The position numbers were made by a program, and so were the translations under genes. From Pseudomonas sp. WJP1 (GTDB lineage Bacteria; Pseudomonadota; Gammaproteobacteria; Pseudomonadales; Pseudomonadaceae), in contig NZ_CP110128.1 of the NCBI RefSeq assembly GCF_028471945.1, positions 3,770,501 through 3,834,500 of the forward strand: a stretch of DNA of 64,000 nucleotides. The letters run 5' to 3'. Of the stretch, positions 52,393 through 64,000 are shown piece by piece. The notes below the pieces were generated by a model, which was not told where the DNA came from, ran no database searches, and saw nothing but the letters and a program-made list of their open reading frames with translations. Position 1 is the first letter of the stretch, and every line of letters starts with the position of its first letter.

Positions 52393-53109
52393 TCACGCCG
52401 CCAGGCTGGCAGTGAACAGGTAACCGGCGCCGTGGATGGTGATGATCAGTTGCGGTTCGGCGGGATCGTCGTGCAGCTTGCGGCGCAAGCGCCCGACCAG
52501 CACGTCGATCGAGCGGTCGTTGGGCACCCACTCGCGGTTGCGGATCTGGTCCATCAATTGGTCGCGGCTGAGGGTGTGGCCGCTGTTGCGCAAAAACACG
52601 CTGAGCAACTGGTATTCGCCGTGGGTCAGCAACGTTTCGCTGCCGGCCGGGTCGATCAGGCGCCGGCGGTCGGTGTCCAGCGCCCAGCCGGCGAACTGCT
52701 TGACCGGTTTGGTAACGGCGGCAACCGGCTGTGGCGCCTGCGCATGGCGTACCCGGCGAATGAGGTTTTTTGCCCGCGACACCAGTTCCCGTGGGTTGAG
52801 GGGCTTGATCACGTAGTCATCGGCGCCGCATTCGAGGCCGACGATGCGATCGATTTCGTCATTGCGCCCGGTGATCAGGATGATCCCGACTTCCGATCGC
52901 ACCCGCAGTTCGCGGGTCAGGGTCAGGCCGTCCTTGCCGGGCAGGCGGATATCGAGCATGACCAGGTCGACGGCTTCGCTTGCCAGGAAGGTTTCGGCCA
53001 GTTCCGCCGTGGCGGCGCAATGCACGTCGTAGCCTTCCTGGGACAGGTAGGCATGCAACAGTTCGCGAATCAGCGGATCGTCATCGACGATCAGTACCCG
53101 AGGAGTCAT
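52393..53109 (-). CDS. aruR: OmpR-family response regulator AruR-like
   Basis: A 238-aa response regulator. The receiver domain has the acidic pocket VDDD (~8-11), the phosphorylation site D53 in LVMLDIRLPGKDG, and the conserved Lys in YVIKPLNPREL. The C-terminal ~100 residues are a winged-helix Trans_reg_C domain with SRDQLMDQIRNREWVPNDRSIDVLVGRLRRKLHDD and the final IHGAGYLF. First gene of the signalling operon (aruR-SBP-aruS). By synteny with P. aeruginosa PA4983 it should activate the arginine transaminase genes. Confidence 0.86.
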   Translation of the reverse strand: MTPRVLIVDDDPLIRELLHAYLSQEGYDVHCAATAELAETFLASEAVDLVMLDIRLPGKDGLTLTRELRVRSEVGIILITGRNDEIDRIVGLECGADDYVIKPLNPRELVSRAKNLIRRVRHAQAPQPVAAVTKPVKQFAGWALDTDRRRLIDPAGSETLLTHGEYQLLSVFLRNSGHTLSRDQLMDQIRNREWVPNDRSIDVLVGRLRRKLHDDPAEPQLIITIHGAGYLFTASLAA

Positions 53110-53183
53110 TGCTGGGTGTCCTGCTTGTTTCTTATTAGAGGGCTTGCATCAGCGCCAGAGAGTAGCCACTGCTGAACAGGTGA

Positions 53184-53831
53184 TCAACAGCTACTCGTCT
53201 GCACGCAAAACCGCTGCCGGCCACCGGCCTGCAAACCGTCGACCCAGGCTTCGCAAATCTGGATGCCCTGCTCGGGGGTAAAGGTCCCCGGATTGAGCCC
53301 GGACTCCAGCCACAGGCCATCGAGCAACGCGCTGAGGCTGATCGCGGCCAGGTCGGCATCGAAGTGCTCCCAACCCTCCTCCTGCGCCAGTTCCCTGAGC
53401 ACCTTGCCCAGGATCGCCCGGTACTCGCCATAGGAATGCTCGTGGGCCTGATTGATCGCCTCGGCCGTTTTTACCGCGCCCCAGAAGGCGAGCCAGGCAT
53501 CGATCAGTTGCGGGTCGAGCAATTCGGCGCAGAACGAAGCACGAAAAAACGCCGACAAGCGCTCCCGGCCAGTGGGTGCCGCTTGCTCCATGGCGTCGCG
53601 CAGCAACGTCATGACGCGCCCGGTGATCGCCATGTAGGCCTCGGCCACCAGTTCGTCCTTGCCCGAATAGTGATGGCTGATCAGCCCCACCGAAACCCCC
53701 GCCTCGGCGGAAATCTTGCGGATCGACGCGCCCTGGAAACCATGGCGCTTGAGGCACACCAGCGTCGCCTCGATCAGATTGGCCTTGCGCAACTCCGGTT
53801 CCATGCGGGAAAAACGGGCTTCCTGATTCAT
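53184..53831 (-). CDS. TetR-family transcriptional regulator (BetI-like)
   Basis: A 215-aa TetR regulator. Residues ~15-60 form the DNA-binding domain: LRKANLIEATLVCLKRHGFQGASIRKISAEAGVSVGLISHHYSGKDELVAEAY; the C-terminal region (~75-215) is a helical ligand domain resembling BetI (FFRASFCAELLDPQLIDAWLAFWGAV). It is 74 nt upstream of aruR on the same strand. A palindrome at 53885-53898, 54 nt upstream of its start, resembles palindromes before the acyl-CoA/aru operon and the efflux/ABC region, so it may autoregulate and repress those. Confidence 0.88.
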   Translation of the reverse strand: MNQEARFSRMEPELRKANLIEATLVCLKRHGFQGASIRKISAEAGVSVGLISHHYSGKDELVAEAYMAITGRVMTLLRDAMEQAAPTGRERLSAFFRASFCAELLDPQLIDAWLAFWGAVKTAEAINQAHEHSYGEYRAILGKVLRELAQEEGWEHFDADLAAISLSALLDGLWLESGLNPGTFTPEQGIQICEAWVDGLQAGGRQRFCVQTSSC

Positions 53832-53884
53832 GGGCGACTGCTCCTGCGTTCTCGATCGTTGGGGCTCGTAATTTGGCCGCGAGT

Positions 53885-53898
53885 TGAACGACTGTACA
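53885..53898 (-). promoter_or_regulatory. operator-like palindrome upstream of the TetR gene
   Basis: On the minus strand TGTAC-AGTC-GTTCA, with flanks CTGTACAGTCGTTCAACT that resemble CTGAACACTCGTTCAACA at 12392-12409. It is less symmetric than the other two copies. Candidate autoregulatory site, by similarity in sequence and position. Confidence 0.45.
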
Positions 53899-53952
53899 GC
53901 AAGAGCGTAGTTGGTCTCCAGTCAGACGTTGGTCAGGTTGAACGCGGCGCGC

Positions 53953-54045
53953 CCATCGCGAGCAGGCTCACTCCTACAGTGATTTTGGTCGTTCGCGGAT
54001 TTTGCGTACACCCACACACCTGTAGGAGTGAGCCTGCTCGCGATG
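53953..54045. repeat. REP inverted pair (TGAGCCTGCTCGCGATG type)
   Basis: Left arm CATCGCGAGCAGGCTCACTC (53954-53979 including CTACAG) and right arm CTGTAGGAGTGAGCCTGCTC (54020-54044) are perfect inverted copies around a ~40-bp spacer. Here the foot sequences face outward, i.e. the arms are tail-in compared with most other REPs in the window. Confidence 0.92.
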
Positions 54046-54074
54046 AGGCCCGCCCGAACGACCGAGAATCTGGA

Positions 54075-54866
54075 TCAGTCCCGATACCCCGGCGCCACCC
54101 GATCCAGCAACCGCAACAAAGCCGCCCAAGCCAATTGCATGGCATCAGGGTCGCTCAGCTCACCGTCGTCCAACGGCCGCCCCGGATCATTGAACTGCCG
54201 CTCGGTGTGCGCGCAAACCTCCGCCGGCGGCAACACCAACTCCCCGGCCGCCTGCGCCGCCAGCTGGATTTCGCAAGCCTTTTCCAGGTAATACATGCGC
54301 AAGAATGCCTGGCTCACGGTTTCGCCGACGGTCAGCAGGCCATGGTTGCGCAACATCAACACCGGCTTGTCACCCATGTCGGCCACCAGCCGTTGCTGCT
54401 CGCTCATGTCCAGGGCCACGCCTTCGTAGTCGTGGTAGGCAACGCGGCCGTAGAACTCCATGGAAATCTGGTTCACCGGCAACAGCCCGCACTTCAACGC
54501 CGCCACCGCGCACCCTGATTTGGTGTGAGTGTGCAGCACGCATTGCGCGTCTTCGCGAGCGCCGTGAATGGCGCTGTGAATCACGAAACCGGCCGGGTTG
54601 ACCGGGTACGGCGATGACTCCACCGCATGACCATCGAGGTTGATCTTGACCAGATTGGACGCGGTGATTTCATCGAACATCAACCCGTAGGGATTGATCA
54701 GGAAGTGATGCTCCGGCCCCGGAATACGCACCGAGATGTGGGTGAAGATCAGGTCGGTCATGCGGAAATGCGCAATCAGGCGATAACAGGCCGCCAGTTC
54801 TTCACGCAGGCGCTGTTCGGTGGCGCTGCGCTCGGGGGCGGTCTGGGCAGTGGCAAGATTATTCAT
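54075..54866 (-). CDS. class II aldolase/adducin-family protein
   Basis: A 263-aa metal-dependent aldolase-fold protein. It shows the AcyRLIAHFRMTDLIFTHISVRIPGPEHHFLINPYGLMFDEI opening and the zinc-binding HTHTKSGCAVAALK (two His), with a third His in LMLRNHGLLTVGETV. Members include fuculose-phosphate aldolases and decarboxylating or non-aldolase proteins; the substrate here is unknown. The start ATG 54866 (MNNLATAQTAP). It is followed upstream by the orphan polyamine-type binding protein (77 nt), probably one operon with it. Confidence 0.87.
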   Translation of the reverse strand: MNNLATAQTAPERSATEQRLREELAACYRLIAHFRMTDLIFTHISVRIPGPEHHFLINPYGLMFDEITASNLVKINLDGHAVESSPYPVNPAGFVIHSAIHGAREDAQCVLHTHTKSGCAVAALKCGLLPVNQISMEFYGRVAYHDYEGVALDMSEQQRLVADMGDKPVLMLRNHGLLTVGETVSQAFLRMYYLEKACEIQLAAQAAGELVLPPAEVCAHTERQFNDPGRPLDDGELSDPDAMQLAWAALLRLLDRVAPGYRD

Positions 54867-54943
54867 TATTCGGGTTCTCCAGGCTGTTCGGCTGGGCAGA
54901 CAGTAAGGCTGGACGCTTCGACAGGTCCAGCCATCCCCTGTAA

Positions 54944-55993
54944 TTATTTGCTGGCCCAGGCGTTGAAGCGTTCTTCCAGTTCTTCGCCATGGTCGACCCA
55001 GAACCCAACGTTCATCGACAGCGCGCCCTTGAGGTTCTGCGGCGCCGTGGGCACCCATTGCGCCAGTTTGTCATCGAGTCGCGCGGCGGCCTGGATGTTG
55101 GTCGGGCCATAGGGAATTTGCTCGACGTATTTCACCTGCGCATCCGGCTGGTTGGCGAAGTCAATGAAGCGCTTGGCCTGGTCGACGTGCCTGGAGCCCT
55201 TGATGATTGCCCAGTAGTCCATGCCGTACAGGCTGCCGGGCCAGACCAGCGCCAGGTGGCTGCCTTTTTGCGCAGCGTCGGCGATGCGCCCGCTGTAGGT
55301 CGAGGTCATCACCACGTCGCCTGCGGTCAGCCACTGTGGCGGTTGCGCGCCGGCTTCCCACCACTGGATGTAAGGCTTGAGCTCAGTCAGTTTGGCGAAT
55401 GCCCGGTCCACGCCTTGCGGGGTGCCGAGTACCTTGTAGACCTCTTCGGTTTTCACGCCGTCCGCCAGCAAGGCGAATTCCAGGTTGTACACCGCGCGCT
55501 TGCGCAGCCCGCGCTTGCCGGGGATTTTCTGCACATCCCAGAAGTCCGCCCAGGACGTCGGGGCCTGGGCCAGTTTGTCGGTGTCGTAGGCAATCGCCAC
55601 GCTCCACACCAGCGCGGCGGACCCGCATTCCTGCGCGGCCTCCGGGATCAACTGGTCGGCGTGCCCCAGGCGCGTCCAGTCCAGTCGTTCATACATGCCC
55701 TCCTCGCAGCCGCGCATCAGGTCCGGGCCTTCGATCTGCACCACGTCCCAGTCGACGTTGCCGGTGTCGACCATGACCTTGATCTTGGCCATTTCGCCGT
55801 TGTATTCGCTCTGGATCACCTTGCTTTGATCCACCGCGGCAAAAGGCTGGAAGAACGCCACGTCCTGGGCTTTTTGTCCGGCGCCGCCGTAACCGACCAC
55901 CACCATGTCCGATGCTGCCTGCGCGCTGCCAAGGCTCATGGCCAGGGTCAATGCCAGGGGATAAAAACCGTGCTTGAGCGTATTCGATTTCAT
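54944..55993 (-). CDS. polyamine/iron-type ABC transporter substrate-binding protein (orphan)
   Basis: A 349-aa periplasmic binding protein of the SBP_bac_1/8 class (PotD-like). The Sec signal ends at SAQAASD (~27); then VVVGYGGAGQKAQDVAFFQPFAAVDQSKVIQSEYNGEMAKIKVMVDTGNVDWDVVQIEG, the typical polyamine/opine-type opening. No permease or ATPase gene accompanies it, so it must use a transporter encoded elsewhere or act in sensing. It starts 77 nt from the aldolase gene and is divergent from the OYE-type gene (200 nt gap). The ligand cannot be determined. Confidence 0.87.
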   Translation of the reverse strand: MKSNTLKHGFYPLALTLAMSLGSAQAASDMVVVGYGGAGQKAQDVAFFQPFAAVDQSKVIQSEYNGEMAKIKVMVDTGNVDWDVVQIEGPDLMRGCEEGMYERLDWTRLGHADQLIPEAAQECGSAALVWSVAIAYDTDKLAQAPTSWADFWDVQKIPGKRGLRKRAVYNLEFALLADGVKTEEVYKVLGTPQGVDRAFAKLTELKPYIQWWEAGAQPPQWLTAGDVVMTSTYSGRIADAAQKGSHLALVWPGSLYGMDYWAIIKGSRHVDQAKRFIDFANQPDAQVKYVEQIPYGPTNIQAAARLDDKLAQWVPTAPQNLKGALSMNVGFWVDHGEELEERFNAWASK

Positions 55994-56193
55994 CAGTGGT
56001 TCCTCGTGCAGGTGCCACTCGACCCGAGGTCGACATGGCCCTTTTTTATTGTTGGTGAGGTTCGCCCCAGGAGCGGGCACGACACGAAGCTAATCAAGGC
56101 CAAGTAAAAAAACAAGTTGATTTTTTACTGAAGGTAAATTTCTATAGAACAATAATAACAACGCCGAAATCTGCTGCCTGGAGTGCCCGTACC

Positions 56194-58155
56194 ATGCCGA
56201 CCCCGACACCTGCCTTCGCGCACCTGTTCGAACCCTTGCAGATCCGTGGCAAGCGCCTGAAAAACCGCATCATGTCCAGCGGTCACGACACCTCCATGCC
56301 CACTGACAACCTGGTCAACGAGCAGCTGATTGCCTATCACCGGGCACGGGCCGAAGGTGGTGTCGGACTGATCGTGCTGCAGGTGGCCGGGGTGCATGAC
56401 AGTGCGCGGTACACCTCCCATGTGCTGATGGCCACCGGCGATGAATGCATCGAGGGCTACCGCAAACTGGCGCAAACCTGCCACGCCCATGGCACCCTGG
56501 TGCTGTCGCAGGTGTTCCATCCGGGGCGGGAAATCATGGAGTCCAGCGACGGTCTGCTGGCGGTGGCTTACTCGGCGTCGGCGGTGCCTAACGAGCGCTT
56601 CCGGGTGATGCCACGGGCGCTGGACCAGGCGATGATCGACGAGATTGTCCAAGGTTACGCGGCGGCGGCCCGACGCCTGCACCAGGCCGGCATCGATGGC
56701 GTGGAAGTGGTCGCCAGTCACGGTTACCTGCCGGCGCAGTTCATTAACCCGCGAGTCAACCGGCGCACCGATGGCTACAACGGCGAGCTGGAGCAGCGCC
56801 TGCGTTTCCTGCGTGAAGTCATTGCCGCCATCCGGGCTGCGACTGACGATCAATTCATCATCGGCCTGCGCATCTCCGCCGATGAACGCGACCCCGAGGG
56901 GCTGACCGAGGACGAGTCCCTGGCTGCCGTGCAATCGCTGCAAGCGCAACTGGACTACGTACACATCGTCGCCGGCACCTCGGCATCACTCGGCGGTGCC
57001 GTACACATCGTGCCGCCGATGGCGATCGAAGCGGCGTACCTGGCCAGGGAGGCCGGCACCTTCAAGGCAGGTTTGAATATTCCGTTGTTCGTCACCGGGC
57101 GCATCAACCAACCCCAGGAAGCCGAGTTGATCCTGGCTCGCGGTCAGGCCGATGTGTGCGGCATGACCCGGGCGTTGATCTGCGATCCACAAATGCCCAA
57201 CAAGACCGACGTCGGCCGCGTCGAAGATGTGCGTGCGTGCATTGCCTGCAACCAGGCGTGCATCGGGCACTTCCACAAGGGCTTGCCGATTTCCTGCATC
57301 CAGCACCCGGAAACCGGCCGTGAGTTGATTTTTGGCCAACGCCAACCGACTGTAAAACGCAAACGCATCATGATTGCCGGCGGTGGCCCGGCCGGGATGA
57401 AAGCCGCTGCCGTGGCCGCCCAGCGCGGACATGAGGTGACGCTGTACGAGGCCAGCGCGCAACTGGGCGGCCAGGTGCTGCTCGCGCAACTGCTGCCACG
57501 GCGCAGCGAATTCGGCGGTGCCAGCACCAACCTGCAACGGGAAATGCAATTGGCCGGGGTGCGTGTGGTGCGCAATACACGGGTCGACCGCGCACTGGTG
57601 GAGCAGGAGAAACCGGACATGGTGATCGTCGCCACGGGTGCCGAACCCTATTGGCCGCCCTTCGAGCGCGGTGGCGAACTGCAGGTGGTGGATGCCTGGC
57701 AAGTGCTGCGAGACGAGGTAAAAATCGGCCGTTCGGTGGTGGTGGTCGACTGGCGCTGCGACTGGATCGGCCCCGGTATCGCCGAGCGCCTGACCCGTGC
57801 CGGGCATCAGGTGCAATTGGCAGTCAACGGCACCCATTGCGGGGAAAACCTGCCGCTGTACGTGCGCGATCAACTGGCCGGCGAGCTGCACAAGCTCGCC
57901 ATTCCGATCATCCCCTATGCCCGGTTGTACGGCTGTGACGACAACACGGTCTACCTGCAGCACACCGCCAGCGGTGAGCCGATGCTGCTGGAAAATGTCG
58001 ATACGCTGGTGCTGTGCCAGGGCCATCAGCCGGTGGATACCCTGGGCGAGCAACTGCAAGGACTGGTGGAATTTCGCCGCATCGGCGACTGCCTGGCGCC
58101 GCGTACCGCCGAAGAAGCGATTTACGAGGGACTTAAAGTCGCGTGGGAGCTTTAA
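56194..58155 (+). CDS. FMN/[4Fe-4S]/FAD oxidoreductase, OYE + pyridine-nucleotide fusion (2,4-dienoyl-CoA reductase / amine demethylase type)
   Basis: A 653-aa two-part flavoenzyme. Residues ~10-345 are an OYE-like TIM barrel (FEPLQIRGKRLKNRIMSS, GVEVVASHGYLPAQFINPRVNRRTDGY). The [4Fe-4S] cysteines follow in ACIACNQACIGHFHKGLPISC (C-x2-C-x3-C-x11-C), and residues ~385-650 form a FAD/NAD domain (RKRIMIAGGGPAGMKAAAVAAQRGHEVTLYEAS). The layout matches trimethylamine/dimethylglycine/stachydrine demethylases and 2,4-dienoyl-CoA reductases. The adjacent orphan polyamine/betaine-type binding protein favours a methylated-amine substrate, but this is not proven. GGAG lies ~10 nt before the ATG. Confidence 0.87.
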   Translation: MPTPTPAFAHLFEPLQIRGKRLKNRIMSSGHDTSMPTDNLVNEQLIAYHRARAEGGVGLIVLQVAGVHDSARYTSHVLMATGDECIEGYRKLAQTCHAHGTLVLSQVFHPGREIMESSDGLLAVAYSASAVPNERFRVMPRALDQAMIDEIVQGYAAAARRLHQAGIDGVEVVASHGYLPAQFINPRVNRRTDGYNGELEQRLRFLREVIAAIRAATDDQFIIGLRISADERDPEGLTEDESLAAVQSLQAQLDYVHIVAGTSASLGGAVHIVPPMAIEAAYLAREAGTFKAGLNIPLFVTGRINQPQEAELILARGQADVCGMTRALICDPQMPNKTDVGRVEDVRACIACNQACIGHFHKGLPISCIQHPETGRELIFGQRQPTVKRKRIMIAGGGPAGMKAAAVAAQRGHEVTLYEASAQLGGQVLLAQLLPRRSEFGGASTNLQREMQLAGVRVVRNTRVDRALVEQEKPDMVIVATGAEPYWPPFERGGELQVVDAWQVLRDEVKIGRSVVVVDWRCDWIGPGIAERLTRAGHQVQLAVNGTHCGENLPLYVRDQLAGELHKLAIPIIPYARLYGCDDNTVYLQHTASGEPMLLENVDTLVLCQGHQPVDTLGEQLQGLVEFRRIGDCLAPRTAEEAIYEGLKVAWEL

Positions 58156-58193
58156 GCCTGTTTATACTCCGGGGCTTTGATGGCTGACACCAA

Positions 58194-58300
58194 CCCTGTA
58201 GGAGCGAGCCTGCTCGCGATGGACTCGAAAACGCCGCGTTGAACCAGACTGTACGCGTCATCGTTAGCGACCATCGCGAGCAGGCTCGCTCCTACAGGGA
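58194..58300. repeat. REP inverted pair (GAGCCTGCTCGCGATGG type)
   Basis: Arms CCCTGTAGGAGCGAGCCTGC (58194 on) and inverted copy ending CTCCTACAGGGA (58300). It separates the flavoenzyme gene from the XRE-cupin gene. Confidence 0.93.
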
Positions 58301-58332
58301 TTTGCGCCACTCCTCCCGGTTCGGATTTAACC

Positions 58333-58929
58333 ATGAGCAACAGCAGTAAGACCCAGCCCGCAACCGGCAGCGCCGAACCGCATTTCCTCGGCACACGGAT
58401 TCGCGGCCTGCGTAAACGTCGGGGCATGACCCTGGCGGAACTGGCGCAGCAGAGCGAGCTGACCGCCGGCTATATCAGCCAGCTGGAACGCAACCTCGCC
58501 TACCCGTCGATCCCGGCGCTGTTCAACATTGCCCGCAGTCTCGGCGTGACCATCCAATGGTTTTTTGCCAGCGAGGCGATCACCGATCCTGAAGACGACG
58601 GTATCGTCGTGCGCAAGCACAGCCGCCTGAACGTGCATTACGAAGACGGCATCGTCGACCAGTTGCTCACCCCGCAAGCCAACCGCCAGCTGGAAATGCT
58701 CCACTCGCGTTTCCCCCCCGGCACCTACAGCCAGCAAAGCTACAGCCACGACGGCGAAGAAGCCGGCTATCTGCTGTCGGGCAGCTTCGAGTTATGGGTT
58801 GGCGAGCGCCATTTTCAACTCAATGAAGGCGACAGCTTCAGTTTCTCCAGCCAGGAACCACACCGCTACGGCAATCCCGGCGAGGTGGACGCCGTGGTGA
58901 TCTGGGTGATCACCCCACCGACCTTCTAA
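58333..58929 (+). CDS. XRE-family HTH + cupin transcriptional regulator (PuuR/PauR-like)
   Basis: A 198-aa regulator. Residues ~15-70 are an XRE helix-turn-helix (GTRIRGLRKRRGMTLAELAQQSELTAGYISQLERNLAYPSIPALFNIARSLGVTIQWFF); residues ~120-195 are a cupin_2 sensor (PPGTYSQQSYSHDGEEAGYLLSGSFELWVGERHFQLNEGDSFSFSSQEPHRYGNPG). This layout and size match PuuR of E. coli and PauR of Pseudomonas, which repress polyamine catabolic genes. The gamma-glutamylpolyamine synthetase and oxidase encoded next support that role; control of the flavoenzyme operon is also possible. It converges on the AraC gene with a 4-nt overlap. Confidence 0.88.
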   Translation: MSNSSKTQPATGSAEPHFLGTRIRGLRKRRGMTLAELAQQSELTAGYISQLERNLAYPSIPALFNIARSLGVTIQWFFASEAITDPEDDGIVVRKHSRLNVHYEDGIVDQLLTPQANRQLEMLHSRFPPGTYSQQSYSHDGEEAGYLLSGSFELWVGERHFQLNEGDSFSFSSQEPHRYGNPGEVDAVVIWVITPPTF

Positions 58930-59858
58930 CGCCGGCCGCGCCCCACAGCCTGAGCCACGCTTGCACGCTTGAGGGTGTCGCTCGGCAGTTCCTTGAACAG
59001 CGCCCGATAGCTGCTGGAAAACCGTCCCAGGTGCCAGAACGACCAGTGCATCGCCACTTCGGCCACGGTGGTTTGCGCCGGCGTGCGGCTGAGCAGTTCG
59101 CGGCGGGCGCTGTTCAGGCGGCGCAGGCGCAGCCATTGGGCCGGCGCCATGCCGGTGAAGGTCTTGAAGGTGTGTTGCAGCTGGCGCAGCGAAACCCCGG
59201 CGACCTGGGACAACGCCAGCAGGTTGAGCTGTTCTTCCGGGCTGTCCGCCGCCCATTCCCCTACCCGCTTCATGATCGCCCGCTCCCCGGCCCGGCGCTG
59301 CAGTGCGCCCTGGTCGAGGCAGACACAGGCGTTGTCGAGGATGAACAGGCAGTCGTCCAGCAACTGCTCGGTCAAGGCTTCACGGCTTGGCGGGTCGTAG
59401 GTCTGCGACAGCTGGGTCAGGGTTGCGCTGAGCCAGCGACTGAACAAGGCATTTTGCTGTGAATTGAGCGGCGCCATGAACAACCCCTCAAGCCTGGCGA
59501 CGTCCAGGGCATGGCGCTGGACAAACTCCGGCCCGAACACCACGGCGATTTCCTGGTAGTTCTCCGGGGTGATCCAGATGTTGCGGCTTTCGCCGTTCAA
59601 CACGTACAGCGCGTTGTCGCTGCGGTCGAAACAGAACGCCAGCGAGCCTTGTGGCGCGCTGAAATTCTGCTCGACCCGGGTGTTCATGTGCTCCTCGTAA
59701 ATCTCCACGCCCTGCAGGTCCAGATAGCGAACGCGGCCTGCGAAATGCCCCGGCGACATCTGTTGGTAGTGCTGGACCCAGCCCGGTGTAGCGCGGATTT
59801 GCTCGGCGATATCGGCCGTGCTGAACGCCTGGACCTGTAATGAATTGCAGACTGTCAT
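58926..59858 (-). CDS. AraC-family transcriptional regulator
   Basis: A 310-aa AraC regulator. An N-terminal ligand domain of the FeaR/AraC-binding-like class (IYEEHMNTRVEQNFSAPQGSLAFCFDRSDNALYVLNGESRNIWITPENYQEI) precedes the C-terminal HTH pair (LNLLALSQVAGVSLRQLQHTFKTFTGMAPAQWLRLRRLNSARREL and TVAEVAMHWSFWHLGRFSSSYRALFKELPSDTL). It is divergent from the polyamine synthetase gene (162-nt gap), which makes it a candidate activator of that operon. The inducer is unknown. Confidence 0.9.
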   Translation of the reverse strand: MTVCNSLQVQAFSTADIAEQIRATPGWVQHYQQMSPGHFAGRVRYLDLQGVEIYEEHMNTRVEQNFSAPQGSLAFCFDRSDNALYVLNGESRNIWITPENYQEIAVVFGPEFVQRHALDVARLEGLFMAPLNSQQNALFSRWLSATLTQLSQTYDPPSREALTEQLLDDCLFILDNACVCLDQGALQRRAGERAIMKRVGEWAADSPEEQLNLLALSQVAGVSLRQLQHTFKTFTGMAPAQWLRLRRLNSARRELLSRTPAQTTVAEVAMHWSFWHLGRFSSSYRALFKELPSDTLKRASVAQAVGRGRR

Positions 59859-60020
59859 AGGGTGACCTTACGCACTCTTTTGGTGCGCTTTATGCTGCTT
59901 AAAGTGGATAGATGGAACCGCAAGGCTCGCCCAAGATAGACGTCAACGCGCTACAGGGGAAGTGTCCGGCGGATGAAACCGGCCTCTCCTGGCGTTAATA
60001 AAACCAATAACGAGGTCTTT

Positions 60021-63932
<3,912 letters not shown>

Positions 63933-63940
63933 CCCCCTCG

Positions 63941-64000
63941 CCCCTTGTAGGAGTCAGGCTTGCCGGCAAAGGCGTACTTGAGCGTTGCATTGGACTTTCG
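63941..64000. repeat. REP half-element at the window edge
   Basis: CCTTGTAGGAGTCAGGCTTG beginning at about 63943, then CCGGCAAAGGCGTACTTGAGC; the inverted partner would lie beyond the window. Confidence 0.7.

Overview
The window looks like a chromosomal segment of a fluorescent Pseudomonas, probably of the P. fluorescens complex. The evidence is high-GC coding, many intergenic REP inverted repeats with TAGGAGCGAGCTTGC-type arms, an aru (arginine transaminase) locus in the gene order I recall from P. aeruginosa, and a hap-type hydroquinone catabolic cluster of the kind described in P. fluorescens ACB. No rRNA, tRNA, CRISPR array, transposase or phage gene was seen.

Layout. 1-6.3 kb: a 5'-truncated AraC regulator, trmK, a small lipoprotein, a giant imperfect palindrome built around a REP pair, a membrane diguanylate cyclase and a MscS channel. 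6.4-12.4 kb: a polar amino-acid ABC transporter operon with an M14-type deacylase and a frameshifted EamA exporter. Its ATPase carries an N-terminal aminotransferase-like domain that has lost its PLP residues. 12.5-16.2 kb: a three-gene efflux pump. 16.3-18.3 kb: a glycine-zipper protein whose 5' end is duplicated around an inserted mini-Rhs cassette. 18.3-25.2 kb: hapIHGFEDC (hydroquinone to beta-ketoadipate, without hapBA) and a LysR gene, with a perfect palindrome upstream of hapC. 25.3-31.4 kb: a Liv-type ABC transporter and an outer-membrane barrel, probably aromatic uptake. 31.7-33.0 kb: a second mini-Rhs cassette with a different C-terminus resembling an F-box. 33.0-39.0 kb: a peptide ABC transporter with a quinone reductase. 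39.0-53.9 kb: ALDH, aruH, aruI, acyl-CoA synthetase, acyl-CoA dehydrogenase and enoyl-CoA hydratase, then an amino-acid permease, the aruS/SBP/aruR signalling operon and a TetR regulator. 54-58.2 kb: class II aldolase, an orphan solute-binding protein and an OYE-type Fe-S flavoenzyme. 58.3-64 kb: a PuuR-like XRE-cupin regulator, an AraC regulator, a gamma-glutamylpolyamine synthetase, a PotF-like binding protein and a PuuB-like oxidase.

How the parts fit. Most of the window concerns uptake and breakdown of basic amino acids, polyamines and aromatics, with each catabolic block paired with its own transporter and regulator. A shared operator-like palindrome (TGAAC-N4-GTTCA) occurs upstream of the TetR gene, the aru/acyl-CoA operon and the pseudo-aminotransferase/efflux intergenic region, which suggests one regulon. 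The accessory elements are the two mini-Rhs cassettes (same core, same leader, different C-termini) and the REP repeats. All assignments come from reading the sequence and from family knowledge; no database search was run.
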